The notes below the pieces were generated by a model. The model saw nothing but the letters and a program-made list of their open reading frames with translations. It was not told the DNA's origin and searched no databases. DNA of 43,792 nt from Dehalococcoidia bacterium (GTDB lineage Bacteria; Chloroflexota; Dehalococcoidia; UBA2979): contig JAQWLS010000108.1 in assembly GCA_029247135.1 (NCBI GenBank), positions 1 through 43,792 of the forward strand. Reading direction: 5' to 3'. A program made the translations under genes and the position numbers. Positions 9,696-18,995 of this stretch are shown here, piece after piece (the first letter of the stretch is position 1; every line of letters starts with the position of its first letter).

Positions 9696-11222
9696 ATGCC
9701 CGGACCCAATACAGAAATTCTTACAAGTAATAAATCTCCTATGACTCTTTCTGGAGACACTCTCGTCATCATCATTAAAAAGGGAGACGCGCTTAAGGGC
9801 GATTTGTTAACCAAAATAAACACACTGGCCAAGGGTGGACTCACCGTGTTGAAATCAAATGGCTCATTGACGGGCGATTTAGGTGAGTTGATTTGGTTAC
9901 CAGTGCAAAATTCTCATTACAAACGAGTCGCTTTAGCGGGTGCTGGAGAATGTAAGCCCTCGGATTACACAGAAATCAGAGCGCGTGAATTTTTTGGAAA
10001 TTTGTCGAGAAAACTCCGGTCTGCAAACGCGGGTGAAGTGGTTATGACCATTGATCCGATCATTTCTGCTCTTAAATCAGCATCCCTTGGATCGCAAGCC
10101 GCTGCAGAGGGACTGATTCTTGGTCAATACCGGTTCGATACCCATCACACAAGAAAGGCTGATAGACCGAAATTCACGCTGGGCAATATTACGATTGCAG
10201 TCGGGACAAAGACTCCGGCATCGCAATTAGCCAATGGTGCATCCAAGGGCTCGATAATTGCCGAAGCTGTCAACACATCAAGAGATCTAGCCAACACTCC
10301 AGCAAATTTAATGACTCCCACCATCGTCGCCGAACGAGCGCGTGAGATAGCCGAGCAGGCTGGTATTGAAATCGAAATCATCGAGCGATCTGACGCTGAG
10401 CGATTAGGAATGGGTTCCTACCTCTCTGTCGCAAATGGCTCACACCAACCTCCTAAGTTCATCGTCATGACGTATAAAAACGGCGGCCCCCGAAAACCAA
10501 TTACGCTGGTCGGTAAGGGGATCACTTTTGACACGGGTGGCACGTCTCTCAAGCCTCCAGGTGGTATGGAAAGCATGAAATATGATATGTCTGGCGCAGC
10601 AACCGTGATTTCAGCAATCGGCGCTATAGCTCGCTTAAAGCTTAAAACACATGTCGTTGCAATCGCACCCTGTACCGAAAATATGCCTGGAGGAGGCGCA
10701 ACCAAACCAGGTGACGTCGTTTATGCCATGGACGGCCAATCGATCGAAGTCATAAACACAGACGCTGAGGGTCGACTAGTGCTTGCAGATGGTATTGCCT
10801 ATGCGAAAAAAGTTAAAAATGCCGGTGTCATACTTGACGTGGCAACCTTGACCGGAGCTATGAGTGTGTCGTTAGGAGATTACCGAATTGGGGTTTTCTG
10901 CAACCAAGACAGCCTATTTCGGCAACTCGACTCAGTAGCGCAATCCACCGGAGAGTTAATCTGGAGAATGCCGATTGATGACTACTACTCCAAGCAGATT
11001 AAAAGTGAGGTTGCCGATCTAGCAAACACAGGCGGCCGTCTTGCAGGCTCAATCACTGCGGCTAAATTTATAGAAGCGTTTGTGGGCGATAATCCTTGGG
11101 CGCACTTTGATATCGCGGGTTTAATGTCGGCAAAAAGCGATTCTGGGATTCATATTAAAGGAAGCTCCGGTGTACCCACCAAGTCTCTTATTGAATATGT
11201 TGCGGCTAAGAGTGCAAGTTAG
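9696..11222 (+). CDS. pepA: leucyl aminopeptidase (M17)
   Basis: VGKGITFDTGGTSLKP, NTDAEGRLVLADGIAYA, VATLTGAMSVSLG motifs. Start chosen at internal ATG 9696; GTG 9678 is possible. Confidence 0.94.
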   Translation: MPGPNTEILTSNKSPMTLSGDTLVIIIKKGDALKGDLLTKINTLAKGGLTVLKSNGSLTGDLGELIWLPVQNSHYKRVALAGAGECKPSDYTEIRAREFFGNLSRKLRSANAGEVVMTIDPIISALKSASLGSQAAAEGLILGQYRFDTHHTRKADRPKFTLGNITIAVGTKTPASQLANGASKGSIIAEAVNTSRDLANTPANLMTPTIVAERAREIAEQAGIEIEIIERSDAERLGMGSYLSVANGSHQPPKFIVMTYKNGGPRKPITLVGKGITFDTGGTSLKPPGGMESMKYDMSGAATVISAIGAIARLKLKTHVVAIAPCTENMPGGGATKPGDVVYAMDGQSIEVINTDAEGRLVLADGIAYAKKVKNAGVILDVATLTGAMSVSLGDYRIGVFCNQDSLFRQLDSVAQSTGELIWRMPIDDYYSKQIKSEVADLANTGGRLAGSITAAKFIEAFVGDNPWAHFDIAGLMSAKSDSGIHIKGSSGVPTKSLIEYVAAKSAS

Positions 11223-11236
11223 AACATCATCTCACC

Positions 11237-11626
11237 ATGGCTGAAATTAATCCTTTTGGAATCGCCGGAATAATCATCTGGACATCGGCAGATAGATTCG
11301 CAAAAATGGAGGATTTTTACGTAAACAAACTGGGCTTAGTGCCGCTACATCAGCGCGAAAACTTTGTTAACTTTAAGTGGTCCGGGGACAAAAAAGATAT
11401 TCGCCTGACAATTGGCGTCCACTCTAAAGTCCGGACTGAGAGCACTGACCCCGATCGCATAATGATTAACTTACACGTGGCAAATATTCACACTGTCACA
11501 AAGCGCTTGTCAGCTGTTGGAATTGACTTCATTCGTGAACCTGAACAAGAATCATGGGGTGGTTGGATAGCAACAATGAGAGACCCTGATAATAATACGA
11601 TTCAATTGCTACAATCATCGGACTAG
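11237..11626 (+). CDS. glyoxalase/bleomycin-resistance (VOC) family protein
   Basis: 129 aa; FYVNKLGLVPLHQRENFVNFKW ... GGWIATMRDPDNNTIQLLQ. Confidence 0.85.
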   Translation: MAEINPFGIAGIIIWTSADRFAKMEDFYVNKLGLVPLHQRENFVNFKWSGDKKDIRLTIGVHSKVRTESTDPDRIMINLHVANIHTVTKRLSAVGIDFIREPEQESWGGWIATMRDPDNNTIQLLQSSD

Positions 11627-11697
11627 ACTTTTCAATCTAATTAATCGAACCCTGACATTTGTGTCTGAAAATAACTACCCGCAAGGAGATTGCCCGT

Positions 11698-12270
11698 ATG
11701 AAAATCGGAATTGATTTTGACGACACACTCAATGACTATCGAGCCCTTCTAAAAGATTTAGTCCGTGAGCGCCACCATCATGATCTAAAATCCGGTGAGA
11801 CACTAGCTTCCACTATCGGAAAAGAGGTGAGTGAAAGTCTTGTCAAAGAAGTTTTAGAAACAGAGTTGTCTCTTCGGCTTGCTCCTCGACAAAATTCGAT
11901 AGAGGTAATGCAAAGATTGATCAAAGCAAGTCATGAATTTATTATCCTGACGGCGAGATACGATCGTGAAATTCACTATATAGACGAGTGGCTGTCTAAG
12001 CACGGACTTCAAGCGAACGTCTATCCTACCAATCGTGAAGATAAAGGACCTATCGCCGAAGAATTAGGGCTAGCGTTTCACCTAGATGACATGATTTCTC
12101 AAATTAATACATTTACTGTCGACCACCAAACTGTTCCGGTTCTAATTGCCGGCGGATGGATGCCCACAAGCCTTGCTGGAGGGGACAGCAACGCATCCAA
12201 AGTATCAGATCGTGTTGCAAAAGTTGACGATTGGCTTGAATTCGAATCGCTTATTAATACGGCCACGTAA
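11698..12270 (+). CDS. HAD-like 5'-nucleotidase/phosphatase (NagD/YqfW-like)
   Basis: MKIGIDFDDTLNDY; ATG 11698 preceded by AAGGAGA; the track start at 11659 is probably too early. Confidence 0.75.
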   Translation: MKIGIDFDDTLNDYRALLKDLVRERHHHDLKSGETLASTIGKEVSESLVKEVLETELSLRLAPRQNSIEVMQRLIKASHEFIILTARYDREIHYIDEWLSKHGLQANVYPTNREDKGPIAEELGLAFHLDDMISQINTFTVDHQTVPVLIAGGWMPTSLAGGDSNASKVSDRVAKVDDWLEFESLINTAT

Positions 12271-12312
12271 GTTCTGATTATCAGAGCATCAACCGTTCCA
12301 TAATCTTAAATT

Positions 12313-13590
12313 CTACGAAGCCGTAGATATGTCTCCGGCGGCGACCCTCTCACAGGCTCGCCCGAGACGCTTAGCCGCCTCCTCAAGATCGTCTTTCTGG
12401 GCCCATGAATACGCAAGTCTGATATTTCCAGAGCTCATCTCTTCTTGATGAGGGAAGAAAGCATGCCCCGCTGGTGCAATCAAGCCTTCTTCTACGGCCG
12501 CGGCTTGAACACTTTTCGGATCCAGTCCCTGCTGTAGATTAATCCACATAAAAAAACCGCCTAAAGGTTCCTTAAATGTTAAGTAGGGTTCGCAATAATC
12601 ACGAAGTCCTCTCGCAAGCGCGCTACACTTCTCCTGATAAATACTTCTCATCGAAATAATATGCTCATCAAGCTGACCAGAGCTCATAAAGTCTGTCAGC
12701 ATATGATGCAATAATGGCGAATTTCCCATATCAAATCTCATGCGTAGCACATGATCAAGTACTCTCGGATCTCCGTGAATCCAACCCACCCTTAGACCGG
12801 TCGCAATAATTTTTGAAAAAGTGCCAACCGAAATCACTCCGTGACAGCCTGAAAGCGTTGACAAATCTGTTGGCAATTGAGTCGACGGAAAGTATAACTC
12901 CGAATACGCCTCATCATCGACTACTAATATTTGGTGTTTTGCAGCGATTCGTAAAAGTTCTTCCCGACGGTCCTGCGACATTGAAATACCTGCAGGATTG
13001 TGGAAAGTAGCTATGGTGTAAATTATTTTTACTCTAGATCCATCTTTCTTGACTTTATCAATAACGTCTTCCAGCTGATCTGTACACATCCCGTTATCGT
13101 CGATAGGAACAGTCACTATGTTTGCTTGATGGCCTTTAAATGTTCTGACCGATCCAGAAAAAGTTGGTCTTTCGGTAATAACCGTGTCGCCAGGTGATAA
13201 GTATGCACTACAAACTAAATCAATTGCACCAGCACTGCCATTAGTCATCAAAAAATGTTCGGCAGTGACTTTAGCCCCACGCTCTCTATTGAATCGCTTA
13301 GCCAGTTCATGTCTCAAATCCTCGTATCCTACGCCACCGCCATATCTAAGAGGCTCATCTGTGGGTACATTTATGGTGCGGCCCATGGACTCGAGCAATT
13401 GCTGCCTTGGAAGGGAGCCTGGATCAGGAATTCCACCCCCGAGAGTGATTGGCGGGACTTTGGGTTCTATATCCGCAGGCAGCCCCCAGTCAGTGGACGA
13501 TCCTCTCGAGAGAAACTTAGCGCCCTCAGACGCCAATTCATCTAAATCGAAGTCAGACCATATGGCTTCCAATTCACCCGTAATACTCAT
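12313..13590 (-). CDS. PLP-dependent aminotransferase (2-aminoadipate/MocR-like fold type I)
   Basis: GGGIPDPGSLP, NGSAGAIDLVCSAYLSPGDTVITERPTFSGS, VDDEAYSELYFP, SVGTFSKIIATGLRVGWI. Confidence 0.9.
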   Translation of the reverse strand: MSITGELEAIWSDFDLDELASEGAKFLSRGSSTDWGLPADIEPKVPPITLGGGIPDPGSLPRQQLLESMGRTINVPTDEPLRYGGGVGYEDLRHELAKRFNRERGAKVTAEHFLMTNGSAGAIDLVCSAYLSPGDTVITERPTFSGSVRTFKGHQANIVTVPIDDNGMCTDQLEDVIDKVKKDGSRVKIIYTIATFHNPAGISMSQDRREELLRIAAKHQILVVDDEAYSELYFPSTQLPTDLSTLSGCHGVISVGTFSKIIATGLRVGWIHGDPRVLDHVLRMRFDMGNSPLLHHMLTDFMSSGQLDEHIISMRSIYQEKCSALARGLRDYCEPYLTFKEPLGGFFMWINLQQGLDPKSVQAAAVEEGLIAPAGHAFFPHQEEMSSGNIRLAYSWAQKDDLEEAAKRLGRACERVAAGDISTAS

Positions 13591-13696
13591 GTAAATACTC
13601 CATTTTTATTATGTAAACGCTGCCAAGATCCTAGAGCGTAATTGCTTTGTGTGGCAAGCTGCTTTGCCACTGAAGGATAAAACTATTGTAGTCGAC

Positions 13697-14902
13697 TTAC
13701 TTACTAATAATTTCGAGTGACTTGCCAAGTAATTTAATTGCCTGTACTAAAGAAACTTCATCAAGGGCTGAGAAAACAATTCTAACTCGTGACTCTTGTT
13801 CCACGTGATCTCCTAAGTAATAGCCTCGACCGGGTGAAATAGCCACGCCCTGTAAAGCTGCCACTTCTCGAACTTCGGTGGCAGAAAGCCCTTCTCGCAG
13901 TGTTAGCCAATGAAAAAAACCACCTTGCGGTTCCGAAAAAGTCACGAAAGACTTGCAGTATTTATCAAGCGCCTCCGTCACGACATCTCGCCGACCGCGA
14001 TAAATCTTCCGAATTTTCTCCAGATGCTCAGGGTACTCGTCCGAGGTAAAAAAATTGTGAATAGCCTGCTGGACCAAAGACGATGAGGCATTATCAAATC
14101 TCATAAATTTAAGGGCCTTCGTGATAGACGGGGATGCCAGTATGTACCCACTTCGCAGCCCCGTAGCTATTGTTTTTGAAAAAGTCCCGCAGTATACGAC
14201 ACCTCGGCCTTGGGCCAGTTGAAACAAAGAGGCTGGGGGTGGCCCCGACAAATCAATACCCGCATACGCGCCGTCCTCTATCAACAAAATCTCATGTCGC
14301 TTTGCAACTTCGATTAGTGCCTCACGACGCTCCAGAGGCATTAATGTCGATGAAGGATTGTCATAATTCGGAATTAGATACGCTGCCTTTATTTTTAACT
14401 TAGCAGCAGCACCACTTGTTAGCGCCGCATCCAATCCCACAGCACTAAATCCATATTCGTCCTGATCTACTGAAATTAATTTTGCTCCTCGTGAGGTGAA
14501 TGTTCTAATCGCACCTGGATAGGTCGGTGCCCCAACAAGAATCACGTCTCCTTCATCCACAAAAGTAGCGGCTATGTTATCAAGCCCATGCGCTGAACCT
14601 GATACTAGACTCACCCAAGACTCATCAATGCCACCAAGTGTTTTTGCGACCGTCTCTATAACCGCTTGCTTCAGCGGCTCAAATCCAAAATTTGGAGTGT
14701 CGTATGTAAGTGCCTGCTTAGGGTTAACTGAAAGCACTTCGTCAAACGCTCGCCGCAATGCCTCAAGTGGAAGGGATTCGCTATCTGGAACTCCCGCATT
14801 AAGATCGTACTCCAGACTCGAAATTGATGTTGGTGAACTTAGCTGTTCCAATCGATTAGACAGGAGCAACCCAAGCTTGTCATCGTCATGAACGCTCATC
14901 AA
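13697..14902 (-). CDS. PLP-dependent aminotransferase, paralogue of the neighbouring gene
   Basis: GVPDSESLPLEALRRAFDE, SGSAHGLDNIAATFVDEGDVILVGAPTYPGAIRTF, CGTFSKTIATGLRSGYI. Confidence 0.9.
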   Translation of the reverse strand: MMSVHDDDKLGLLLSNRLEQLSSPTSISSLEYDLNAGVPDSESLPLEALRRAFDEVLSVNPKQALTYDTPNFGFEPLKQAVIETVAKTLGGIDESWVSLVSGSAHGLDNIAATFVDEGDVILVGAPTYPGAIRTFTSRGAKLISVDQDEYGFSAVGLDAALTSGAAAKLKIKAAYLIPNYDNPSSTLMPLERREALIEVAKRHEILLIEDGAYAGIDLSGPPPASLFQLAQGRGVVYCGTFSKTIATGLRSGYILASPSITKALKFMRFDNASSSLVQQAIHNFFTSDEYPEHLEKIRKIYRGRRDVVTEALDKYCKSFVTFSEPQGGFFHWLTLREGLSATEVREVAALQGVAISPGRGYYLGDHVEQESRVRIVFSALDEVSLVQAIKLLGKSLEIISK

Positions 14903-14932
14903 CCCTCACTTCTTACGCCCTTGTCTCGGCGA

Positions 14933-15700
14933 TTATCCCTGCGGAAGCAATTGCGCCCTTACTACTAAACGATCGCTATACTTCCTAGATTCAGCATCAA
15001 AGGTACCGCCACACGTGTACAGGGTAACGCTCTCGATTGGGACATCGGCTGTCCAAGCCTCTCTCCAATTTTCCACGTCTACATCAAAGGCTCGACGCCA
15101 AATTACCTCATATATGTAAACTCTTTCATCCGTATGAATCTCAATTCTGTCGCCCTGCGACAAAAACCGAAGATTCTGAAAAATCCCGGGTCCCCGATAA
15201 TACGCTCCGGCATAAGGAACTGTGGCATTGTAATCAACGTGACCAGCCAAAATGGTGTTCCCTCCAGACCCAGGTGTCCCACCCAACCGATTCCATTGCG
15301 TTAAGTCGTACATAGCAACATCAGCCGGACCATATGGGTTGGGCATATTAGACCCAATAGGGACAAAATGGTTACAGATAGTAGCGCTCACACCCAAACT
15401 CTTTATTTCTAAACGAACATTCTCATCGCAATTCGAATGATAACCATAGAGACTAGTAAATCGCTCTAAGTCTAGGCTTTCTTCCGAGACTGTTTCGGTG
15501 TTGCCTGCCGTCGCGGTAGAAGTTGTTTGAGTTCCGTTGCTTGTCCCGACAGCTACTACAGAATTAGAATTTGGCTGCACAAGACTAGTATCTGTCTCTA
15601 TTGTGCATGCCAAGAAAAAAAGAAAGGAAATAAAGAGAATTAAAACGAGCTCTCCTAGCCGGATAAAATTCTTAGATCCCTCCAATAAACCAAATAACAC
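14933..15700 (-). CDS. sortase, probable lipoprotein/N-terminally anchored
   Basis: AGHVDY (His), ESVTLYTCGG (Cys), DRLVVRAQ (Arg); hydrophobic N-terminus ending FFLAC. Confidence 0.82.
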   Translation of the reverse strand: MLFGLLEGSKNFIRLGELVLILFISFLFFLACTIETDTSLVQPNSNSVVAVGTSNGTQTTSTATAGNTETVSEESLDLERFTSLYGYHSNCDENVRLEIKSLGVSATICNHFVPIGSNMPNPYGPADVAMYDLTQWNRLGGTPGSGGNTILAGHVDYNATVPYAGAYYRGPGIFQNLRFLSQGDRIEIHTDERVYIYEVIWRRAFDVDVENWREAWTADVPIESVTLYTCGGTFDAESRKYSDRLVVRAQLLPQG

Positions 15701-15842
15701 TGTCTTAACCTTACTTCTATAGCTGCAAACTCTTGAATTAACTATGATACAGCAGCAAGTTACAGATCATCATCTTTTGTTGATTAGGTCTTAGTATTAC
15801 CGGTGTAGTTCAAGCACTAAAATATTCAAAATAGGAGTGCAT

Positions 15843-17114
15843 ATGACATCAGGGCCACTTGACGGAATAAGGGTTCTCGAATTCACCCAAATTATAGCCG
15901 GGCCTCTTGGCTGCCAGTTCTTAGCCGACTTAGGAGCAGAAGTAATCAAAATAGAGCCTCCTAGCGGAGAACCGTGGAGGTTAGCCGCTCAATTTATTCC
16001 ACTTGAATCAAAAACATTCATTGGGCTTAATCGCGGAAAAAAATCTTTGGCAATCAATCTCGCAAACGAAAAATCCAGAGAAGCTATTCACCGCCTAGTT
16101 AACGAAATAGATGTGGTTGTTATAAATTATCGACCAGACGTAGCAAAGCGGTTAGAAATTGACTACGAGACACTTTCGGCGATTAAATCAGACATAATAT
16201 ATCTCGACAACACCGCTTGGGGACGTGAAGGCCATCTTGCTGACCGACCTGGCTACGATATAGTGGTTCAAGCCTTCAGTGGGATGATGTCGTCGGTTGG
16301 AAAAGTTACAGATGCCGGTGCACCGCAGGTCGGCCCAGCATATGCGGACACCACAACTGGCTATGCCATCTGCTCCGGCGTACTCGCTGCTCTGTTTCAT
16401 CGTGAGCGAACAGGGGAGGGTCAGAAAGTAGAAACCAGCCTATTGATAAACGCACTTACAACTCATATGAGTGCGTTTCACAGCGTTCCCGTAGCGGACC
16501 AAATTCAAAGAGATTCGTTTTTGCAAATGTTAAGCGAATCTCGCGACACCGGAATCCCGTACCTAGACGTTCTCCGAAAACGCGACGAGCTACTCAAAAC
16601 CGCAGCTCAGGGAAACGTATACTATCGAGTTTTTGAAACAGCTGATGGTGCCATTGCAATTGGTGCACTTTCAGCAAGCTTACGTGAAAAGGTACGAACC
16701 ACCGTCGGTTTTGAACATAACCGAGATGAAGATGGTTACGACCCGCAAAATCAAGCCCAGTTAGCGATCGATGCATCAGTCATCGCGCACGTAGAAGGTA
16801 TTTTTGCTGGGCGTAACACAGATGAATGGGAGCGAATACTTACCGCTGGCGGCGTACCGTGTGCGCCCGTGAAATTCGTGCAAGAGTTACTCGAAGACGA
16901 GCAAGTCATTTCTAATAACTACGTAATTGAACTCGAACACGAGCTCGCCGGACCTATCAAAATGCAAGCACCGCCTTGGAAAATGTCAAAAACTCCTCCC
17001 GCCCCTCGGGGGGCTAGCCCCACTTTAGGACGGCATACCGACGAACTACTTGCTGAAGTAGGTTATTCAGAAAGCGAAATAGCTGATCTCAGGCAAAATG
17101 GAGCTATTCTGTAA
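15843..17114 (+). CDS. class III CoA-transferase (CaiB/BaiF family)
   Basis: GPLDGIRVLEFTQIIAGPLGCQFLADLGAEVIKIEPPSGEPWR; ATG 15843 preceded by AGGAG. Confidence 0.93.
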   Translation: MTSGPLDGIRVLEFTQIIAGPLGCQFLADLGAEVIKIEPPSGEPWRLAAQFIPLESKTFIGLNRGKKSLAINLANEKSREAIHRLVNEIDVVVINYRPDVAKRLEIDYETLSAIKSDIIYLDNTAWGREGHLADRPGYDIVVQAFSGMMSSVGKVTDAGAPQVGPAYADTTTGYAICSGVLAALFHRERTGEGQKVETSLLINALTTHMSAFHSVPVADQIQRDSFLQMLSESRDTGIPYLDVLRKRDELLKTAAQGNVYYRVFETADGAIAIGALSASLREKVRTTVGFEHNRDEDGYDPQNQAQLAIDASVIAHVEGIFAGRNTDEWERILTAGGVPCAPVKFVQELLEDEQVISNNYVIELEHELAGPIKMQAPPWKMSKTPPAPRGASPTLGRHTDELLAEVGYSESEIADLRQNGAIL

Positions 17115-17144
17115 CTGTAATAATTTGCAAATTAGGAGGCTATC

Positions 17145-17897
17145 ATTTCTAAATTTGTCACCGTCGAGAAAAAGGATGGCGTAGGCCGCCTTAGGCTAAC
17201 CCGAGCCGATAAGCGCAATGCCATCAATGAAGAAATGGCCGTAGAAATCATTGAAGCTATGTCGGATCTCGATGCAGATTCTGACATCATCACTATAGTG
17301 ATCGAGGGTTCCGAGGGTTCGTTTTGTGCAGGAGCAGACATGGCAGAGGCAAACGCGGCGTATGAACGTGGCGAAAGAAGATTTAATCCCGCTCAAGAGG
17401 CGGCCAACCGAGTAGGTGCCTCAGAAAAACCAACTATCGCAAGTATCGACGGTCCAGCCTATGGCGCTGGTGCCGCACTCGCATGTGCATGTGACATCAG
17501 AATATGTAGCGATAGAACTCGCTTCCGTTTTCCTGGTGCTGATTATGGTTTAGTCGTCGGAGCCGCGGCTCTGCCATCCATCGTTGGAGGGCCAACTGCT
17601 AAAGAACTAATCTTTACTTCCCGAGTAGTAGATGCTCAAGAGGCATTAAGTATTGGACTGGTCAATAGGTGCGTCTCTCAAGCGGAGTTTCCCGCAGCTG
17701 TAGATTCAACAGCCAGTCAAGTGGCTGCCGCTTCTCCATTAGCTTTGAAATGGTCAAAATCAACAATTAACGCATCAATAAATGGTGGGGATGCGGTCGG
17801 GCTTGAAGTTCAGGCGGATCTGCTTCTGCGAGGCGGAATAGACCATCAGGAACGCTTCGGTCGGGCAACGGCAAAAATTACGGGAAAGAAGGGGTAG
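17145..17897 (+). CDS. enoyl-CoA hydratase/isomerase (crotonase family), apparent ATT start
   Basis: In-frame extension ISKFVTVEKKDGVGRLRLTRADKRNAINEEMAVEII upstream of the track start (17235) matches the crotonase N-terminus; AGGAGG at 17134-17139, ATT at 17145; in-frame stop at 17133. SFCAGADMAE and DGPAYGAGAALACACDIRI motifs. Confidence 0.88.
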   Translation: MSKFVTVEKKDGVGRLRLTRADKRNAINEEMAVEIIEAMSDLDADSDIITIVIEGSEGSFCAGADMAEANAAYERGERRFNPAQEAANRVGASEKPTIASIDGPAYGAGAALACACDIRICSDRTRFRFPGADYGLVVGAAALPSIVGGPTAKELIFTSRVVDAQEALSIGLVNRCVSQAEFPAAVDSTASQVAAASPLALKWSKSTINASINGGDAVGLEVQADLLLRGGIDHQERFGRATAKITGKKG

Positions 17898-17899
17898 TC

Positions 17900-18445
17900 A
17901 TGACAAATCAAAACACGGGCGGCCCAGGTGCTGAAGAGGCCGAAAAGGTACGCGGTTATCTTTTAGCTCAGGGTAGAAAATACACATGGGATCAATTGTG
18001 GCCTCGTATTGTCGGTTCACGAGCAACATTAGTTGAATCGCTCGCAGGAGTTTCTGATGAGCAGGGGGACTGGGAGCCAGGAACAGGGACTGGAGAGGAA
18101 GCTTGGGGAATCACACAAATCGTCAGACATGTCATCTCTGCTGGTGACGGTACTCTCGCCTCTACTGAAGCCCTCGCAAACGGAAACATCGCGCCTGATC
18201 GGAACTCACCAAACCTTGATAACTTGAAACTTTCAGAATTAATGCCCTTGCTGCTTGATTCCTCTGAGCATTTGGCGACGATGCGCCAACGGGTGCCGGA
18301 AAATCCAAACATGGAATTAACGTCCCCACATTCATTTTTCGGGGAACTTACAAGTAAGGCCTGGTTCCTATTTATACGAGTTCACGATACCGACCATCTA
18401 AACCAAATAGCAACCATAAAAGATACTGCTGGCTACCCTCAATAG
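17900..18445 (+). CDS. DinB-like family protein
   Basis: Four-helix DinB pattern with ITQIVRHVISAGD and VHDTDHLNQIATI. Confidence 0.7.
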   Translation: MTNQNTGGPGAEEAEKVRGYLLAQGRKYTWDQLWPRIVGSRATLVESLAGVSDEQGDWEPGTGTGEEAWGITQIVRHVISAGDGTLASTEALANGNIAPDRNSPNLDNLKLSELMPLLLDSSEHLATMRQRVPENPNMELTSPHSFFGELTSKAWFLFIRVHDTDHLNQIATIKDTAGYPQ

Positions 18446-18476
18446 ATAGCAATCTTGATTAGATACGGATCATACA

Positions 18477-18995
18477 ATGTCAGATTTATATAAAAGCGGG
18501 GCGTCGTTCACACCAGTAGAAGCTTCAAAGCTAGCGCAGAGAGTAATTAGTAAATGTACTGAGCTGGGTCTTACTATCGCCACCGCGGAATCAACCACCG
18601 GAGGCTTAGTTGGTCACTTGCTAGTATCAGTCCCTGGGGCATCCAAAGTGTTTATTGGCGGCATCACGGCCTATCATGGACGACCGAAAATAAACCTGCT
18701 CAATGTCGACCGAGAGACCCTCATTGACTCCGGTTCGGTGAGTCACGAAGCTGCAATCAAAATGGCCGAAGGCTCTTTAAGCCAATTCGACGTGGATATA
18801 TCGCTGTCGGAAAGTGGCATCGCAAGTACTACCGGGAACCCAGATCGCCCTGGCGGTCTCTACGCATTATCTCTAATTAAAAAATCAGGCACTGCTAAAA
18901 GTGAACTCCTGTTATTTTCTGGCAACCGCACAGAAACGATGTACAGCGCATCAGCTACTCTTTTTCAATGGATTCTAGAAAACATAGAAGCGTAA
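18477..18995 (+). CDS. cinA/pncC: CinA C-terminal domain protein (nicotinamide-nucleotide amidohydrolase family)
   Basis: TIATAESTTGGLVGHLLVSVPGASKVFIGGITAYHGRPKINLLNV; GIASTTGNPDRPGGLYAL. Confidence 0.9.
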   Translation: MSDLYKSGASFTPVEASKLAQRVISKCTELGLTIATAESTTGGLVGHLLVSVPGASKVFIGGITAYHGRPKINLLNVDRETLIDSGSVSHEAAIKMAEGSLSQFDVDISLSESGIASTTGNPDRPGGLYALSLIKKSGTAKSELLLFSGNRTETMYSASATLFQWILENIEA

